Origin: Gammaproteobacteria bacterium
GTDB lineage: Bacteria > Pseudomonadota > Gammaproteobacteria > Burkholderiales > Gallionellaceae
DNA length: 64,000 bases
Assembly: GCA_018814405.1 (NCBI GenBank)
Contig: JAHIZO010000006.1
Span: 1 to 64,000 of the forward strand
Direction: 5' to 3'
Part shown: positions 24,741-33,751 of the stretch, piece by piece
Layout of the letters: every line of letters starts with the position of its first letter
How positions within the stretch are numbered: the stretch's first letter is position 1
Program-made: the position numbers and the translations under genes
Notes under the pieces: generated by a model
What the model saw: the letters and a program-made list of their open reading frames with translations, nothing else
Told to the model about the DNA's origin: nothing
Databases searched by the model: none

Positions 24741-26180
24741 TTAACGCAGGTTCACCAGTGTCTGCAACACTTGGTCCTGCGTCTTGATGGTCTGTGCGTT
24801 GGCCTGATACACACGCTGTGCAGTGATCATGTTCACCAGCTCCGCAGTCAAGTCCACGTTGGAATCTTCCACCGCCGACGATTGCAGCACCCCCAGGCTA
24901 CTGGAACCCGGCGTCCCCACCAGTGGACCGCCGGAAGTGGCGGTCTCCGCCCACGCGTTGTTGCCGAGCGGCTGCAAGCCACTCGGGCTGGTGAAATTAG
25001 CCAGCACCAGTTGTGCCAGCGCACGCGACTGGCCGTTGGTATAACGCCCCAAAATAGTGCCGTCAGCACTGGTATTGAAGCCACTCAAACGGCCGGAAGC
25101 GAAACCGTCCTGCGTCAAAGTATTCACCCCGAAGTTACCGCCAAACTGCGAAGTGCCCGCGAAATCGAAATCGATGGTCTGGTTGCCCGCACTGGCCGGA
25201 TTCACCACGCTCAAGGTAGTTGCGGCAAAACCTGCTGGACTCGCCGCCGACACCGTGAAGGTGTTGGGACCGGTGATCGCCGTGATCGTGGTACCGGCAG
25301 GCAAATCGCCACCAGTGATGGTCGCGCCCACCAACAAACCGGTGGTGGACGGCCCTGTGATAGTCGTACTCGCTGCGGCAACCGAAGCCCCCACCACGGA
25401 GATGGCCGCAGGCACGGGACTGAATGCTGCCGAAGCGACCGGCAAGGTTGGAGAGGTCAGCGCACCGGCAGTGTTAAAGTTCAACGTACTCAGCGCAGTG
25501 CCTGCTGCCGGCACCTGATTACCATCCACTGTCAGATAGGAATCCCAAGTATTGGGGGCGGTCTTGGAAAAAAATATCGACGCAACGTGGCTCGCCCCCT
25601 GACTGTCATAGACAGTCAGCGAAGTCGAACTGTTATAGCTTTGCGGATTGTTCGGATCGAATGGCGTGATAGTCGGCAATGCCATGCGCTGATCCAGATT
25701 CAAGCCCAATGCAATGCTGCTGGTGGCCTGCGGGGTCAGGTCGGCGGCGATGATCTGAACCGGTACAGGCTGCGCGGCAGTGATGATGCCGTTGTTCGCC
25801 ATGTACCCTGACACCTGATGACCTTGGCTGTTCACGATGTAGCCGTTCTTGTCGAGCTGGAACTGGCCGTTACGCGTATAGGAGACGCCGCCGTTCTGAT
25901 CCACCATGCGGAAGAACCCTTGCCCGCTGATGGCCGTGTCCATACTGTTGGACGTATTGGTGATGTTGCCCTGTGTGAATTGTTGCGCCACGTTGGCGAT
26001 CTTCACACCGGTACCCACTTGCACCGCGCCCGATCCGGCCAGTGACGTCGCGTAAAGATCGGCGAACTGCGCCTGAGATTGTTTGAAGCCGATGGTGTTG
26101 GCGTTCGCCACGTTGTTACCGATCGTATCCAGATGCTTGGCAGATGCGTTCAGTCCACTCAATCCTTGTTGAAAACTCAT
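24741..26180 (-). CDS. flgE: Flagellar hook protein FlgE
   Basis: FlgE polymerises into the flexible hook. The N-terminal (MSFQQGLSGLNASAKHLDTI, NNVANANTIGFKQSQ) and C-terminal (SNVDLTAELVNMITAQRVYQ) helices are canonical. At 479 residues it exceeds E. coli FlgE (402). The extra part is mainly a Thr/Ala/Gly-rich beta segment at about 252-332 (GATITGGDLPAGTTITAITG within it), placed between NFNTAGALTSP and TIDFDFAGTSQFGG, which are adjacent in typical hooks. It would sit in the surface-exposed D2/D3 region. Confidence 0.96.
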   Translation of the reverse strand: MSFQQGLSGLNASAKHLDTIGNNVANANTIGFKQSQAQFADLYATSLAGSGAVQVGTGVKIANVAQQFTQGNITNTSNSMDTAISGQGFFRMVDQNGGVSYTRNGQFQLDKNGYIVNSQGHQVSGYMANNGIITAAQPVPVQIIAADLTPQATSSIALGLNLDQRMALPTITPFDPNNPQSYNSSTSLTVYDSQGASHVASIFFSKTAPNTWDSYLTVDGNQVPAAGTALSTLNFNTAGALTSPTLPVASAAFSPVPAAISVVGASVAAASTTITGPSTTGLLVGATITGGDLPAGTTITAITGPNTFTVSAASPAGFAATTLSVVNPASAGNQTIDFDFAGTSQFGGNFGVNTLTQDGFASGRLSGFNTSADGTILGRYTNGQSRALAQLVLANFTSPSGLQPLGNNAWAETATSGGPLVGTPGSSSLGVLQSSAVEDSNVDLTAELVNMITAQRVYQANAQTIKTQDQVLQTLVNLR

Positions 26181-26192
26181 GACGTCCTCCCT

Positions 26193-26855
26193 TTACAAGA
26201 TTTTTCTGATGGTGTTCAGGCCGACTTCGCCCTGATTACCGATATTGACCGTGACGCCACTACTCGACTGCGCCACGCTATTGACCAAACCGTAGGACAG
26301 CGTCGCGACATCGCTCTTCTTGCCACTCAGATCGGAGACGGCGGAGAAGGTATAAGTACCATCATCCGCCGTTGCGCCGCCATCCGTCATGCCATCCCAA
26401 CTGAAATCAACGATGCCTGATTCCTGGGCACCAAGATGCAGGGTGCGCACCAGCACACCTTTGTTATCTGTGATCTGCACCGTGACCTTGTCCGCAGGCT
26501 GTGTCAATTCGACACCGCCATAGGCGCTACCGTTGGCCAGTGACATGCTGTCGCCGTCGGTGAGCGCCACATGGCCGATCATAGAGACCGCCTGCAAGGA
26601 CTGCGTCGCCATCATGCTGCTGCTCAATGCCTGCACCGTCGAATTCAGTTTGTCGATGCCGGTCACTGTGGACAATTGCGCCATCTGCGATGTGACCTGT
26701 GCGTTATCCATGGGATTGAGCGGATCCTGGTTCTTCATCTGCGTGACCAACAATTTGAGGAAGCGATCCTGCGTCGCACCGATGTCTGTGGACGCGGCGG
26801 TGAGTGACGAAGTGGCGGATGCGCCGGCTGTACTGTTATTTACTGAATCAACCAT
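26193..26855 (-). CDS. flgD: Hook cap/assembly protein FlgD
   Basis: FlgD caps the growing hook and is removed once the hook is finished. The 220 residues include the conserved N-terminal block (QDRFLKLLVTQMKNQDPLNP, VTSQMAQLSTVTGIDKLN; about 28-75) and a C-terminal Fn3/Tudor-like part containing FSWDGMTDGG. Size and layout are typical. It lies 12 bases after flgC. Confidence 0.96.
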   Translation of the reverse strand: MVDSVNNSTAGASATSSLTAASTDIGATQDRFLKLLVTQMKNQDPLNPMDNAQVTSQMAQLSTVTGIDKLNSTVQALSSSMMATQSLQAVSMIGHVALTDGDSMSLANGSAYGGVELTQPADKVTVQITDNKGVLVRTLHLGAQESGIVDFSWDGMTDGGATADDGTYTFSAVSDLSGKKSDVATLSYGLVNSVAQSSSGVTVNIGNQGEVGLNTIRKIL

Positions 26856-26866
26856 GATCTATCTCC

Positions 26867-27274
26867 TTATTGGCCGATGGTAAGCGTCTTCATCAGCATG
26901 GACTTGGACGTATTAAGCACATCAACGTTATTCTGGTATGACCGCGAAGCCGAGATCATGTTCACCATCTCCTCTACAGGATTGACGTTCGGCATCTCTA
27001 CATAACCTTGCGCATTCGCCATCGGATGCTTGGGGTCATATTGCATGCGCATGGGTGAATTGTCTTCCACCACCGCGGACACCTTGACCCCTGCACCGAC
27101 CTGACCCGGCTGCTGCGTGGTCTCAAATACCACCTGCTTGGCTTTATACGCCTGGCCATCCGGCCCGGTGGCGCTGTCCGCATTGGCCAGATTACTGGCC
27201 ACCACGTTGAGTCGTTGCGCCTGTGCCGACATGGCAGAGCCGGCGATATTGAACACATTGAATAGAGACGACAT
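26867..27274 (-). CDS. flgC: Proximal rod protein FlgC
   Basis: FlgC (135 aa) is a proximal rod protein. The N-terminus ([27 protein letters not shown]) and the C-terminus ([20 protein letters not shown]) are the family signatures, and the length is normal. It follows flgB by 11 bases. Confidence 0.96.
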   Translation of the reverse strand: MSSLFNVFNIAGSAMSAQAQRLNVVASNLANADSATGPDGQAYKAKQVVFETTQQPGQVGAGVKVSAVVEDNSPMRMQYDPKHPMANAQGYVEMPNVNPVEEMVNMISASRSYQNNVDVLNTSKSMLMKTLTIGQ

Positions 27275-27285
27275 GATAATCCCTC

Positions 27286-27690
27286 CTAGTTCTGTAGCGC
27301 GGCCAGTACGCCTTTGGCCTTGCCGCTGACGAAGCGGACACTCGCCTCATAACGCATCGCATTGTCTGCGAACTGCGCGCGCTCCACATCCATATCCACC
27401 GTATTGCCATCCGCGCTGGGCTGGGTCGGCACACGATACTGCACCGGCGCGCCCATCGCCGTCTCGCCCGTATCTCCAGCCAGATGCTTGGCTGCTGTCG
27501 CTTCCAACTGTAGGGTGGCGTTCGTGCCTGTCAGCGCCCCCTTCAGCGCGCTGGAGAAATCAATGTCCTTCGCCTTATAGTTCGGCGTATCCGCATTGGC
27601 GATATTGGACGCGATCAACTCCTGTCTCGCGACGCGCATATTCAGCGCCACTTGATGAAACTGGAACATTTCGTCTATTCTGCCGCCCAT
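27286..27690 (-). CDS. flgB: Proximal rod protein FlgB
   Basis: FlgB (134 aa from the chosen start) is the first rod protein laid on FliE. The motif [24 protein letters not shown] is intact, though FlgB lacks the full C-terminal signature of later rod proteins. The frame is open to 27756, but ATG 27690 ([20 protein letters not shown]) aligns with the start of other FlgB proteins. It heads the flgBCDEFGHIJKL operon, divergent from flgA. Confidence 0.94.
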   Translation of the reverse strand: MGGRIDEMFQFHQVALNMRVARQELIASNIANADTPNYKAKDIDFSSALKGALTGTNATLQLEATAAKHLAGDTGETAMGAPVQYRVPTQPSADGNTVDMDVERAQFADNAMRYEASVRFVSGKAKGVLAALQN

Positions 27691-27832
27691 GGTGATCACC
27701 CTGCCTTTCATGACTACTTTTGTGATGGCTTGCATACTAGTACCGGGGTTTTCCATCCAATCGAACGATTAAGGGTGAAAACCCGCTTTATTTCCCCCCT
27801 TGGGCCTTTCCCCGATAGATGACAATTCAGCT

Positions 27833-28522
27833 ATGAACAAACGGCTGGCTTCTTTATGCATGCTGATCGGCTGCCTGTGGGTCGGCCCGGCACTGGCCGC
27901 GCCGCAACAAAGCCACGCCGCGATCCAGGCCGCCGCCCTTGCTTTCGCCCAGACACAAAGCAAGGACCAGCTAGGCGAAGTCCATATAGAAGTCACCGCG
28001 ATCGACCGCCGTCTCAAGCTCGCCCCCTGCACAAAGTTGCAAGCCTTTCTACCCGCCGGTGCCAAACTGATCGGAAAAACCAGCATCGGCGTTCGCTGCG
28101 CCGACCAGCCCGGCTGGAGTGTGTTCCTGCAAGCCGACATCAAAGTCTCTGTCGATCTGCTGGTCGCCAGCCGGCCAATGGCGCAAGGCACCGTATTGAG
28201 CCCCGCCGATTTCAGCCTGCAGCGCGGAGAACTGGGCCGCCCCGGCCTGCTCACCGCCCCGGAACAAGCCATAGGCAAGGTACTTAAATTCTCGATCGGG
28301 GCCGGACAAGTGCTGCGTCAGGATATGCTGCGCGCACCGCTGCTTATCCGCCAGGGGCAGACCGTCACCCTGCGGGTACGGGGTAAGGGCTTTGTCGTCA
28401 GCCAGGAGGGGCAAGCCCTGAACAACGCCGGGAAAGGCGAAATAGTACGCGTTCGCCTAGCCAACTCGCAGGTGATCAGCGCACGCACGGTGGCGGACGG
28501 CTCCGCTGAAGTACAACCCTGA
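27833..28522 (+). CDS. flgA: P-ring chaperone FlgA
   Basis: FlgA is a periplasmic chaperone that helps FlgI form the P ring. The 229-residue precursor has a signal peptide (about 1-22, MNKRLASLCMLIGCLWVGPA then LAA) and a C-terminal SAF domain (about 110-225; ASRPMAQGTVLSPADFSLQR, VRGKGFVVSQEGQALNNAGK). ATG 27833 gives a proper signal peptide; an upstream TTG frame does not. It is divergent from flgB, with 142 bases between them in which I could not identify a convincing promoter. Confidence 0.95.
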   Translation: MNKRLASLCMLIGCLWVGPALAAPQQSHAAIQAAALAFAQTQSKDQLGEVHIEVTAIDRRLKLAPCTKLQAFLPAGAKLIGKTSIGVRCADQPGWSVFLQADIKVSVDLLVASRPMAQGTVLSPADFSLQRGELGRPGLLTAPEQAIGKVLKFSIGAGQVLRQDMLRAPLLIRQGQTVTLRVRGKGFVVSQEGQALNNAGKGEIVRVRLANSQVISARTVADGSAEVQP

Positions 28523-28599
28523 CACGGCAGGGTTCGACATTCTGGATTAGACCGACGGTCACGAATTTTGCGAAAAAAATTTATTTTTTATAAAAGTGC

Positions 28600-28626
28600 T
28601 AAAGTTTTTGCATTAAGTACCGATAC
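28600..28626 (+). promoter_or_regulatory. Sigma-28 (FliA) promoter of flgM
   Basis: TAAAGTTT (28600-28607), 11 bases, then ACCGATAC (28619-28626), compared with the consensus TAAAGTTT-N11-GCCGATAA. It lies in an unusually AT-rich stretch (28567-28615) between flgA and flgM. Start of transcription would be near 28633, about 30 bases before the flgM ATG. Confidence 0.9.
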
Positions 28627-28662
28627 AACAGACAATCGAACCAGAACAGTTGGAGTCCCATC

Positions 28663-28968
28663 ATGAAGATTGACAACACAAAGCCCGTCACCGGCAATAC
28701 TGGCGAAGCTACCGCCCGTAATCCAGCAGCCAAAACAGACGCCCCCAGCCGCCCTGCTGCCGAAGGCACCAGCGTGCATTTGGGCACGAGCACCGCTCAG
28801 TTGCGCACGTTGGAAAGCAGCGTCGCCAGTGCACCTGCCGTGGACGCCCAAAAGGTTGCAGAAATCAAACAAGCCATCAGTGAAGGCCGCTTTCAGGTCA
28901 ATACTGGTGCAGTCGCAGACGGCCTGATCAGGACCGTGAGCGATCTGATCACCGCGAGCCAGCGTTGA
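28663..28968 (+). CDS. flgM: Anti-sigma-28 factor FlgM
   Basis: FlgM binds and inhibits FliA until the hook is complete and FlgM is exported. The 101 residues show the normal pattern: an unstructured N-terminal half (MKIDNTKPVTGN start) and a C-terminal sigma-binding region (about 60-98; VDAQKVAEIKQAISEGRFQV then DGLIRTVSDLI). Its own sigma-28 promoter gives feedback control. It shares its stop region with the flgN start. Confidence 0.95.
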   Translation: MKIDNTKPVTGNTGEATARNPAAKTDAPSRPAAEGTSVHLGTSTAQLRTLESSVASAPAVDAQKVAEIKQAISEGRFQVNTGAVADGLIRTVSDLITASQR

Positions 28969-29417
28969 ACGCAACCGAGATAAAAACGCAATTAACCGAA
29001 GAGCGCACCGCGCTGCAGGCCTTTATCGGCCTGCTCGAGCGTGAGCAGCAGATCCTGCTCTCACCCGATACCGAGCCTCTGCTCGACCTCTCGCACGAAA
29101 AGACGCGCGCCGCTGAAGCACTCACCGCGCTCGTCAAGAAACGCACGCAATACATCAACGCTGAGCCCGGCAAGGTTGAAGCTTGGTTGCGCAGCAATGC
29201 AGCCATCGCACTCGACGTCTGGAAAGACATACAAAATATAGGATTGCAGGCAAAGCAGATAAACAAACTGAACGGTGAACTGATACTAGTGCGCATGCGC
29301 TACAACCAGCAGGCCGTGCAAGCCCTGCTCGGCGCATCGGAACAGACAGCCGGACTTTACGACACCAAAGGCAAGACCAATATGCCCGGCTCTGGGCGCA
29401 CACTGGGCAGCGGCTAG
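28965..29417 (+). CDS. flgN: FlgK/FlgL export chaperone FlgN
   Basis: FlgN escorts the junction proteins FlgK and FlgL to the export gate. The 150-residue protein is mostly helical coiled coil (about 5-125) with a Gly-rich tail; a TLLEREQ-like region is visible as FIGLLEREQQILLSP. Translation starts at TTG 28965, overlapping the flgM stop (TTGA), which implies coupling and lower expression. It ends four bases before the convergent pyrophosphohydrolase gene. Confidence 0.88.
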   Translation: MNATEIKTQLTEERTALQAFIGLLEREQQILLSPDTEPLLDLSHEKTRAAEALTALVKKRTQYINAEPGKVEAWLRSNAAIALDVWKDIQNIGLQAKQINKLNGELILVRMRYNQQAVQALLGASEQTAGLYDTKGKTNMPGSGRTLGSG

Positions 29418-29421
29418 CAGA

Positions 29422-29763
29422 CTAAAGCTCGTTATACTTCTTCGCACTCCCGTGCGCTTTATGTACCGGATACTTCTCCGCGTTCTTCACCATCTTCTCC
29501 CGCACGATCTGCGACACATCCCACTGATAGTGTTCCGCCATCAGCAAGGCAAAAGCGAATACATCCGCCAGCTCTTCCTTCACCCGCGTTTCATCCGCCT
29601 CACCATGCGCTTTCCACAGGAAGCATTCCAGCAACTCGCCCGCCTCGATGGACAGTGCCGCCGCCAGATCCTTGGGATTGTGGAATTGCGCCCAGTCGCG
29701 TTCATCGCGAAATCGGATCAGGGCATCGGTGATGGATTTGATATCGTTCGCTGATTCAGACAC
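29422..29763 (-). CDS. MazG-like nucleotide pyrophosphohydrolase
   Basis: A 113-residue all-alpha NTP pyrophosphatase of the MazG/RS21-C6 (dCTPase-like) group, which hydrolyses non-canonical or excess nucleoside triphosphates to the monophosphate. The metal-binding pattern is present: E40xxE43 (EAGELLE) and E64xxD67 (EELADV). The N-terminus carries the group's FRDERDWAQFHNPKDLA pattern. It lies downstream of the cyclase gene on the same strand (66-base gap) and may be co-transcribed. The actual substrate is unknown. Confidence 0.88.
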   Translation of the reverse strand: MSESANDIKSITDALIRFRDERDWAQFHNPKDLAAALSIEAGELLECFLWKAHGEADETRVKEELADVFAFALLMAEHYQWDVSQIVREKMVKNAEKYPVHKAHGSAKKYNEL

Positions 29764-29829
29764 TGTATTCCTCCGCTAATAAATTACCCGCGAACGACCC
29801 GAGTCTGGGCATGTCGCGTGTATCAACAA

Positions 29830-31416
29830 CTACTCTCCGTCCTCGGCTTGCGAAATGTGACAAACAGACAGTCCTTCCCGTTTGCCTTTGACGTGGATGG
29901 TGAAGATATCGCCAAAACTTATTTCGGGATGCTGTGCGACATCGACCCTGTCGCGCAGAGTCTGACTGATCAGGATGGAACCGGGGTGGCAGTTCTTCTC
30001 GATGCGTGATGCGGTATTGACCACATCGCCGATCGCCGTCCAGTCCAATCTTTCCGCCGTCCCCACATTGCCGATGACGACTTCGCCCCAATGGATGCCG
30101 ATACGCAGACTCAAGGCATCTTGTCCGGCGCGGGAACGCAGGCCGTTGATATCTGCGGCATGCAGTTGCATATCAATGGCGGCGGCCAGCGCATCCGCCG
30201 GCTCCCTGAAGATCGCCATCACGCTGTCGCCCATGAATTTGTCGATATAACCATTATGCCGCCTGACCGAGCCGGACACGCGGCGCAGGATGGTATTGAG
30301 CGTGTTGATGATGGATTCGCTGCTGGCGTTACTTTCCACGAACGAGGTGAAGCCGACGATGTCGCAGAACAGCACAGCAATCTCACCTTCCTCGTTGATC
30401 AGCGTCTCTTTCCCCAATTGCACTGCCTCACGTGCTTTTTCCTCGACCATCTGCGGCACATAGTTGCGCGTGATGTTATGGATTCTCGCCTCGCTGAGGA
30501 TAGAACCTTCTCCGAGGTGGATGGTCCTCTGATCCAGCGACACGATCTGCCACAGCGAATGAATGACTGCATCCTCATCCCGATAGCCGCTGACATTGAA
30601 CAATGCCGAGTGGCCCTCGGCACCGGATAGATAGACACGTGTGCGATAGTTCTCGAACACGCCTTCGCCAGTCAGCGCCAGCCCCCAGATCACATCGTTA
30701 TAGAAATTGAAAGGGATAGCGGCACACAGATCGCTGATGGATGAGGCATCCAACGGCAGCCTCAGGCTCTCCAGCATGGTTTTTGAAACCGCGATGACTT
30801 CGCCCGCACTGGAAAAACGGATCAGTCCGTAGCCCAGCTTGTTGCAGATGTTCTGAATACTGGCCTGGCCGGATGCTTCATCCAGCAACACGCCCTGCCG
30901 CGCCGAATCCGGGTCGGTCGCCGCCTGCTTCAGACTGTACGCACACATCCCCGCTTCCGGCGTCACGCTCAACCATTGCAGCCCCAGTGCCTCGACCAAC
31001 CCTGAGGTGCCACATTGCGCCACATCCCATTCGACCGGCACGACGATGGACAGGATGTCCTCGCCCGCCGTCGGAAAGACGATCTCCACACGCTGGCCAT
31101 TGTCCTTGCAGAATTGCGCGATGTTCTGTGAACCATGCTCGTTCACTTCGGCATCGAACAGCGCTTCCAGATCGGCACTGTTGCTGTCTGTCACCATGCC
31201 GAACTCTTCTTCCGCCAGTCGCCGGAATGCGGCGAAGTGCATCGCCTTGACCGCGACATCCACCGAATCGTGCAGTACCAGCATCACCGGTGCCGACAGG
31301 CGGGTCATCCCCAAACGACCGAGCACCGTCTCCAATTTCGCTTTCAGCCCCGGCCAGATGCCATGCTCCAGCGAAGTCACCGATATCCTTGCGTCTGCCG
31401 TCGGGAGCGTATTCAT
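29830..31416 (-). CDS. Class III adenylate/guanylate cyclase domain protein
   Basis: A 528-residue protein with a C-terminal class III cyclase domain (about 340-525). Both metal-binding aspartates are present (D352 in FCDIVGFTSF, D397 in FMGDSVMA), as are the adenine-selecting lysine K393, the transition-state residues N467 and R471 in IGDVVNTASR, and T460; this favours ATP over GTP. The N-terminal half is not a recognised domain; about 185-290 looks PAS-like, and 315-340 could be a signalling helix. No membrane segments are seen. It starts one base after the HDOD gene stop, so the two are an operon. cAMP production is inferred from residues only. Confidence 0.85.
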   Translation of the reverse strand: MNTLPTADARISVTSLEHGIWPGLKAKLETVLGRLGMTRLSAPVMLVLHDSVDVAVKAMHFAAFRRLAEEEFGMVTDSNSADLEALFDAEVNEHGSQNIAQFCKDNGQRVEIVFPTAGEDILSIVVPVEWDVAQCGTSGLVEALGLQWLSVTPEAGMCAYSLKQAATDPDSARQGVLLDEASGQASIQNICNKLGYGLIRFSSAGEVIAVSKTMLESLRLPLDASSISDLCAAIPFNFYNDVIWGLALTGEGVFENYRTRVYLSGAEGHSALFNVSGYRDEDAVIHSLWQIVSLDQRTIHLGEGSILSEARIHNITRNYVPQMVEEKAREAVQLGKETLINEEGEIAVLFCDIVGFTSFVESNASSESIINTLNTILRRVSGSVRRHNGYIDKFMGDSVMAIFREPADALAAAIDMQLHAADINGLRSRAGQDALSLRIGIHWGEVVIGNVGTAERLDWTAIGDVVNTASRIEKNCHPGSILISQTLRDRVDVAQHPEISFGDIFTIHVKGKREGLSVCHISQAEDGE

Positions 31417-31417
31417 A

Positions 31418-32263
31418 TCAGCTGCTCATGCAGAGGCGATAGATATCGCTCTGTTTCAAACTATCGATGAATCCTTCATCCAGCAATTCATCACACAGCG
31501 CCTCATCCAGTCCGAAGGCTTGCAACATCACTCTTCTGGCTTCCGGCTCTGCGATCTGCCGACTACCGATGCCCGCGGACTTAAGCAAAGCATTGGCCAC
31601 CACCAGACTCCGCAACACCGCCCCACCCTCTTCATCCGGATGCGGATGCATCAACTCGCTTCCCATATAGTCGTTGAAGCGGTCGGGTAGCCGCCACTCT
31701 TTGACAGCCTCGCCACCCACCTGAAAGTGATCGAAACCGAAATAGCGTTGTTCGAGCTGCGCGCTGGAAAAGTCAGGCTCGGACATATGCTGGAACACCT
31801 TTTCGTAAATCGCCGGATGCTGCGTGAACATCAGCACCTTGCCCATGTCGTGCATCAAGCCTGCGATGAAGGCCTCGTCACCATGCTTGTTATCTTTCAG
31901 ACCGCGGCAGATACGCTGACTAGCGAGCGCGGTCAGCAAAGAGTGTTGCCAGATATGCAAACGGAAGTCCGCATGACGGGATTCGGAGAACAAGGAACGA
32001 CTGAAAGCCAGCAATGCCAGTGAACGTAACACACTATAACCGAGCAGGCTGATCGCGAGAGGGATGGTGGCGACTTTGTTGCCACGACTGTACAGCGGAG
32101 AATTGACGACCCTGAGCACCAGCGACGCCACCCCCTGATCCGATCCGATCAGATCGTCCAGCTTCTGAAAATAGTCGCTGGACTCGATATTCAGATTGAT
32201 GATGTCAGAGATGATACCGGCCTGCACCGGCACACTCTTGAAGTCGATCTTTCCTTGAATCAT
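31418..32263 (-). CDS. HDOD domain signalling protein
   Basis: A 281-residue protein with an HDOD domain (about 10-210), a relative of HD phosphohydrolases found in bacterial signalling. The typical N-terminal helical part (SLVLRVVNSPLYSRG; ISLLGYSVLRSLALL) is present, and unlike many HDOD proteins it keeps an HD pair in GLMHDMGKVL, although other metal ligands are not obvious. Enzyme activity is therefore uncertain. It is translationally adjacent to the class III cyclase downstream, suggesting that it modulates or senses for the cyclase. Confidence 0.85.
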   Translation of the reverse strand: MIQGKIDFKSVPVQAGIISDIINLNIESSDYFQKLDDLIGSDQGVASLVLRVVNSPLYSRGNKVATIPLAISLLGYSVLRSLALLAFSRSLFSESRHADFRLHIWQHSLLTALASQRICRGLKDNKHGDEAFIAGLMHDMGKVLMFTQHPAIYEKVFQHMSEPDFSSAQLEQRYFGFDHFQVGGEAVKEWRLPDRFNDYMGSELMHPHPDEEGGAVLRSLVVANALLKSAGIGSRQIAEPEARRVMLQAFGLDEALCDELLDEGFIDSLKQSDIYRLCMSS

Positions 32264-32380
32264 GTGGCAAGGGGTCCATTCTGGTTGATCTGTGCGCTAC
32301 GCATTCTACCGAGTAAAACATAGAAGGCTATGGACTGTAAGCGACATTGCTTACTTTCTACCTGCCCCCAAACGCAACGA

Positions 32381-32396
32381 CGACCCCAAAGGGTCG
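32381..32396 (-). terminator. Possible weak terminator after amt
   Basis: CGACCC (32381-32386) and GGGTCG (32391-32396) form a 6-bp stem, extendable with mismatches (CGACGACCC/GGGTCGCCG), 38 bases downstream of the amt stop. The U-run is poor. The remaining gap to the HDOD gene (32264-32433) shows nothing else clear. Confidence 0.4.
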
Positions 32397-32433
32397 CCGT
32401 AAGATGCTTAACCTCAACGAGAACGTAACGTAA

Positions 32434-33636
32434 TTACCAGCCCGACTCACGTTCCGGTGAAGCACTGATCTTATGGATGGTCAGGTCTGCTCCGATAAAC
32501 TCCTCTTCGCGATCCAGACGGATACCGACCAGTTTCTTGATCGCACCATAGACGATGAACCCGCCCACAAGTGCGATTCCGATGCCCATCAGCGTACCGA
32601 TAAGTTGCGACATGAAGCTGACGCCGCCCAGACCACCCAGCGCTTTTGCGCCGAAGATGCCGGCGGCGATACCGCCCCATGCGCCGCACAGACCGTGCAG
32701 CGGCCACACGCCGAGCACATCATCGATCTTCCAGCGGTTCTGTGTCAGGGTGAACATGACGACGAACAGCGCACCAGCCACACCACCGACGATAAGCGCA
32801 CCCATGGGGTGCATCAGGTCGGAGCCCGCACACACAGCAACCAGGCCAGCCAGCGGGCCGTTATGTACGAAGCCCGGATCGTTCTTACCCACCCACAGCG
32901 CGGCGAGCGTGCCACCGACCATGGCCATCAGGGAATTGACGGCGACCAAACCACTGATACCGGTGATGGTCTGCGCACTCATCACGTTAAAACCGAACCA
33001 ACCCACAGTGAGTATCCACGCACCCAAGGCCAAAAAGGGGATGCTGGAGGGCGGGTGTGCGGAGATGCGCCCTTCTTTGGTGTAACGACCATGGCGTGCA
33101 CCGAGTAGCAATACAGCGGCAAGACCGATCCAGCCGCCCACCGCATGCACCACCACAGAACCGGCGAAATCATGGAAGGCTGCGCCAAAGCTGGCCGTCA
33201 ACCAGTCCTGCACGCCGTATGCACCGTTCCAAGCGATGCCTTCAAAGAAGGGATACACGAAACCAACTAGCATGAAAGTCGCTGCAAGCTGCGGGTTGAA
33301 TCGCGCACGTTCAGCGATACCGCCGGAGACGATGGCAGGTATGGCGGCGGCGAATGTCATCAGGAAGAAGAACTTGACCAAGTCGTAGCCGTTTTTCTGC
33401 GCCAGCTGCTCTGCACCAGCAAAGAAGTGAATACCATAGGCGATACCGTAGCCGATGAAAAAATAGGCGATGGTGGAGACTGCAAGGTCACTCAGGATCT
33501 TGACTAGCGCGTTGACCTGATTCTTCTTACGTACCGTACCGAGCTCCAGAAAGGCGAAACCCGCATGCATCGCGAGCACCATGATGGCACCGAGCAGGAT
33601 GAAAAGTGCATCACTACTGACCTTGAGTTCTTCCAT
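32434..33636 (-). CDS. amt: Ammonium transporter (Amt/MEP/Rh family)
   Basis: Imports ammonium across the inner membrane. From ATG 33636 the protein has 400 residues and about eleven membrane helices. The conserved pore residues are present: D156 and H164 in DFAGSVVVH (AmtB D160/H168) and H313 in WPLHGLCGAWGG (AmtB H318). GGAG six bases upstream supports this start; a 22-codon upstream extension would run through the promoter. There is no signal peptide and no glnK next to it, unlike the common glnK-amtB pair. A sigma-54 promoter and NtrC-like site lie upstream. Confidence 0.95.
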   Translation of the reverse strand: MEELKVSSDALFILLGAIMVLAMHAGFAFLELGTVRKKNQVNALVKILSDLAVSTIAYFFIGYGIAYGIHFFAGAEQLAQKNGYDLVKFFFLMTFAAAIPAIVSGGIAERARFNPQLAATFMLVGFVYPFFEGIAWNGAYGVQDWLTASFGAAFHDFAGSVVVHAVGGWIGLAAVLLLGARHGRYTKEGRISAHPPSSIPFLALGAWILTVGWFGFNVMSAQTITGISGLVAVNSLMAMVGGTLAALWVGKNDPGFVHNGPLAGLVAVCAGSDLMHPMGALIVGGVAGALFVVMFTLTQNRWKIDDVLGVWPLHGLCGAWGGIAAGIFGAKALGGLGGVSFMSQLIGTLMGIGIALVGGFIVYGAIKKLVGIRLDREEEFIGADLTIHKISASPERESGW

Positions 33637-33672
33637 GTCATTCTCCGAAAAAGTGCGAAACGCAAATACGCA

Positions 33673-33689
33673 TGCAAGCTCTGTGCCAG
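33673..33689 (-). promoter_or_regulatory. Sigma-54 promoter of amt
   Basis: On the minus strand this reads CTGGCACAGAGCTTGCA: a full -24 TGGCAC and -12 TTGCA with GG-N10-GC spacing, matching the consensus YTGGCACGRNNNTTGCW very well. Transcription would start near 33662, giving a leader of about 25 bases. It indicates RpoN-dependent, nitrogen-controlled expression. Confidence 0.92.
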
Positions 33690-33751
33690 CTTGTACAAAC
33701 ATTGATTTATATGCATTTTATTTGCCATCCCGTTTAAAACAAGGCATGCGA

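Noticed and set aside
27691-27832. Sigma-54-like GG-N10-GC matches in the flgB-flgA divergent region
   Set aside because: Several matches to the bare spacing exist on both strands, but all have poor flanks, so none can be called a promoter.
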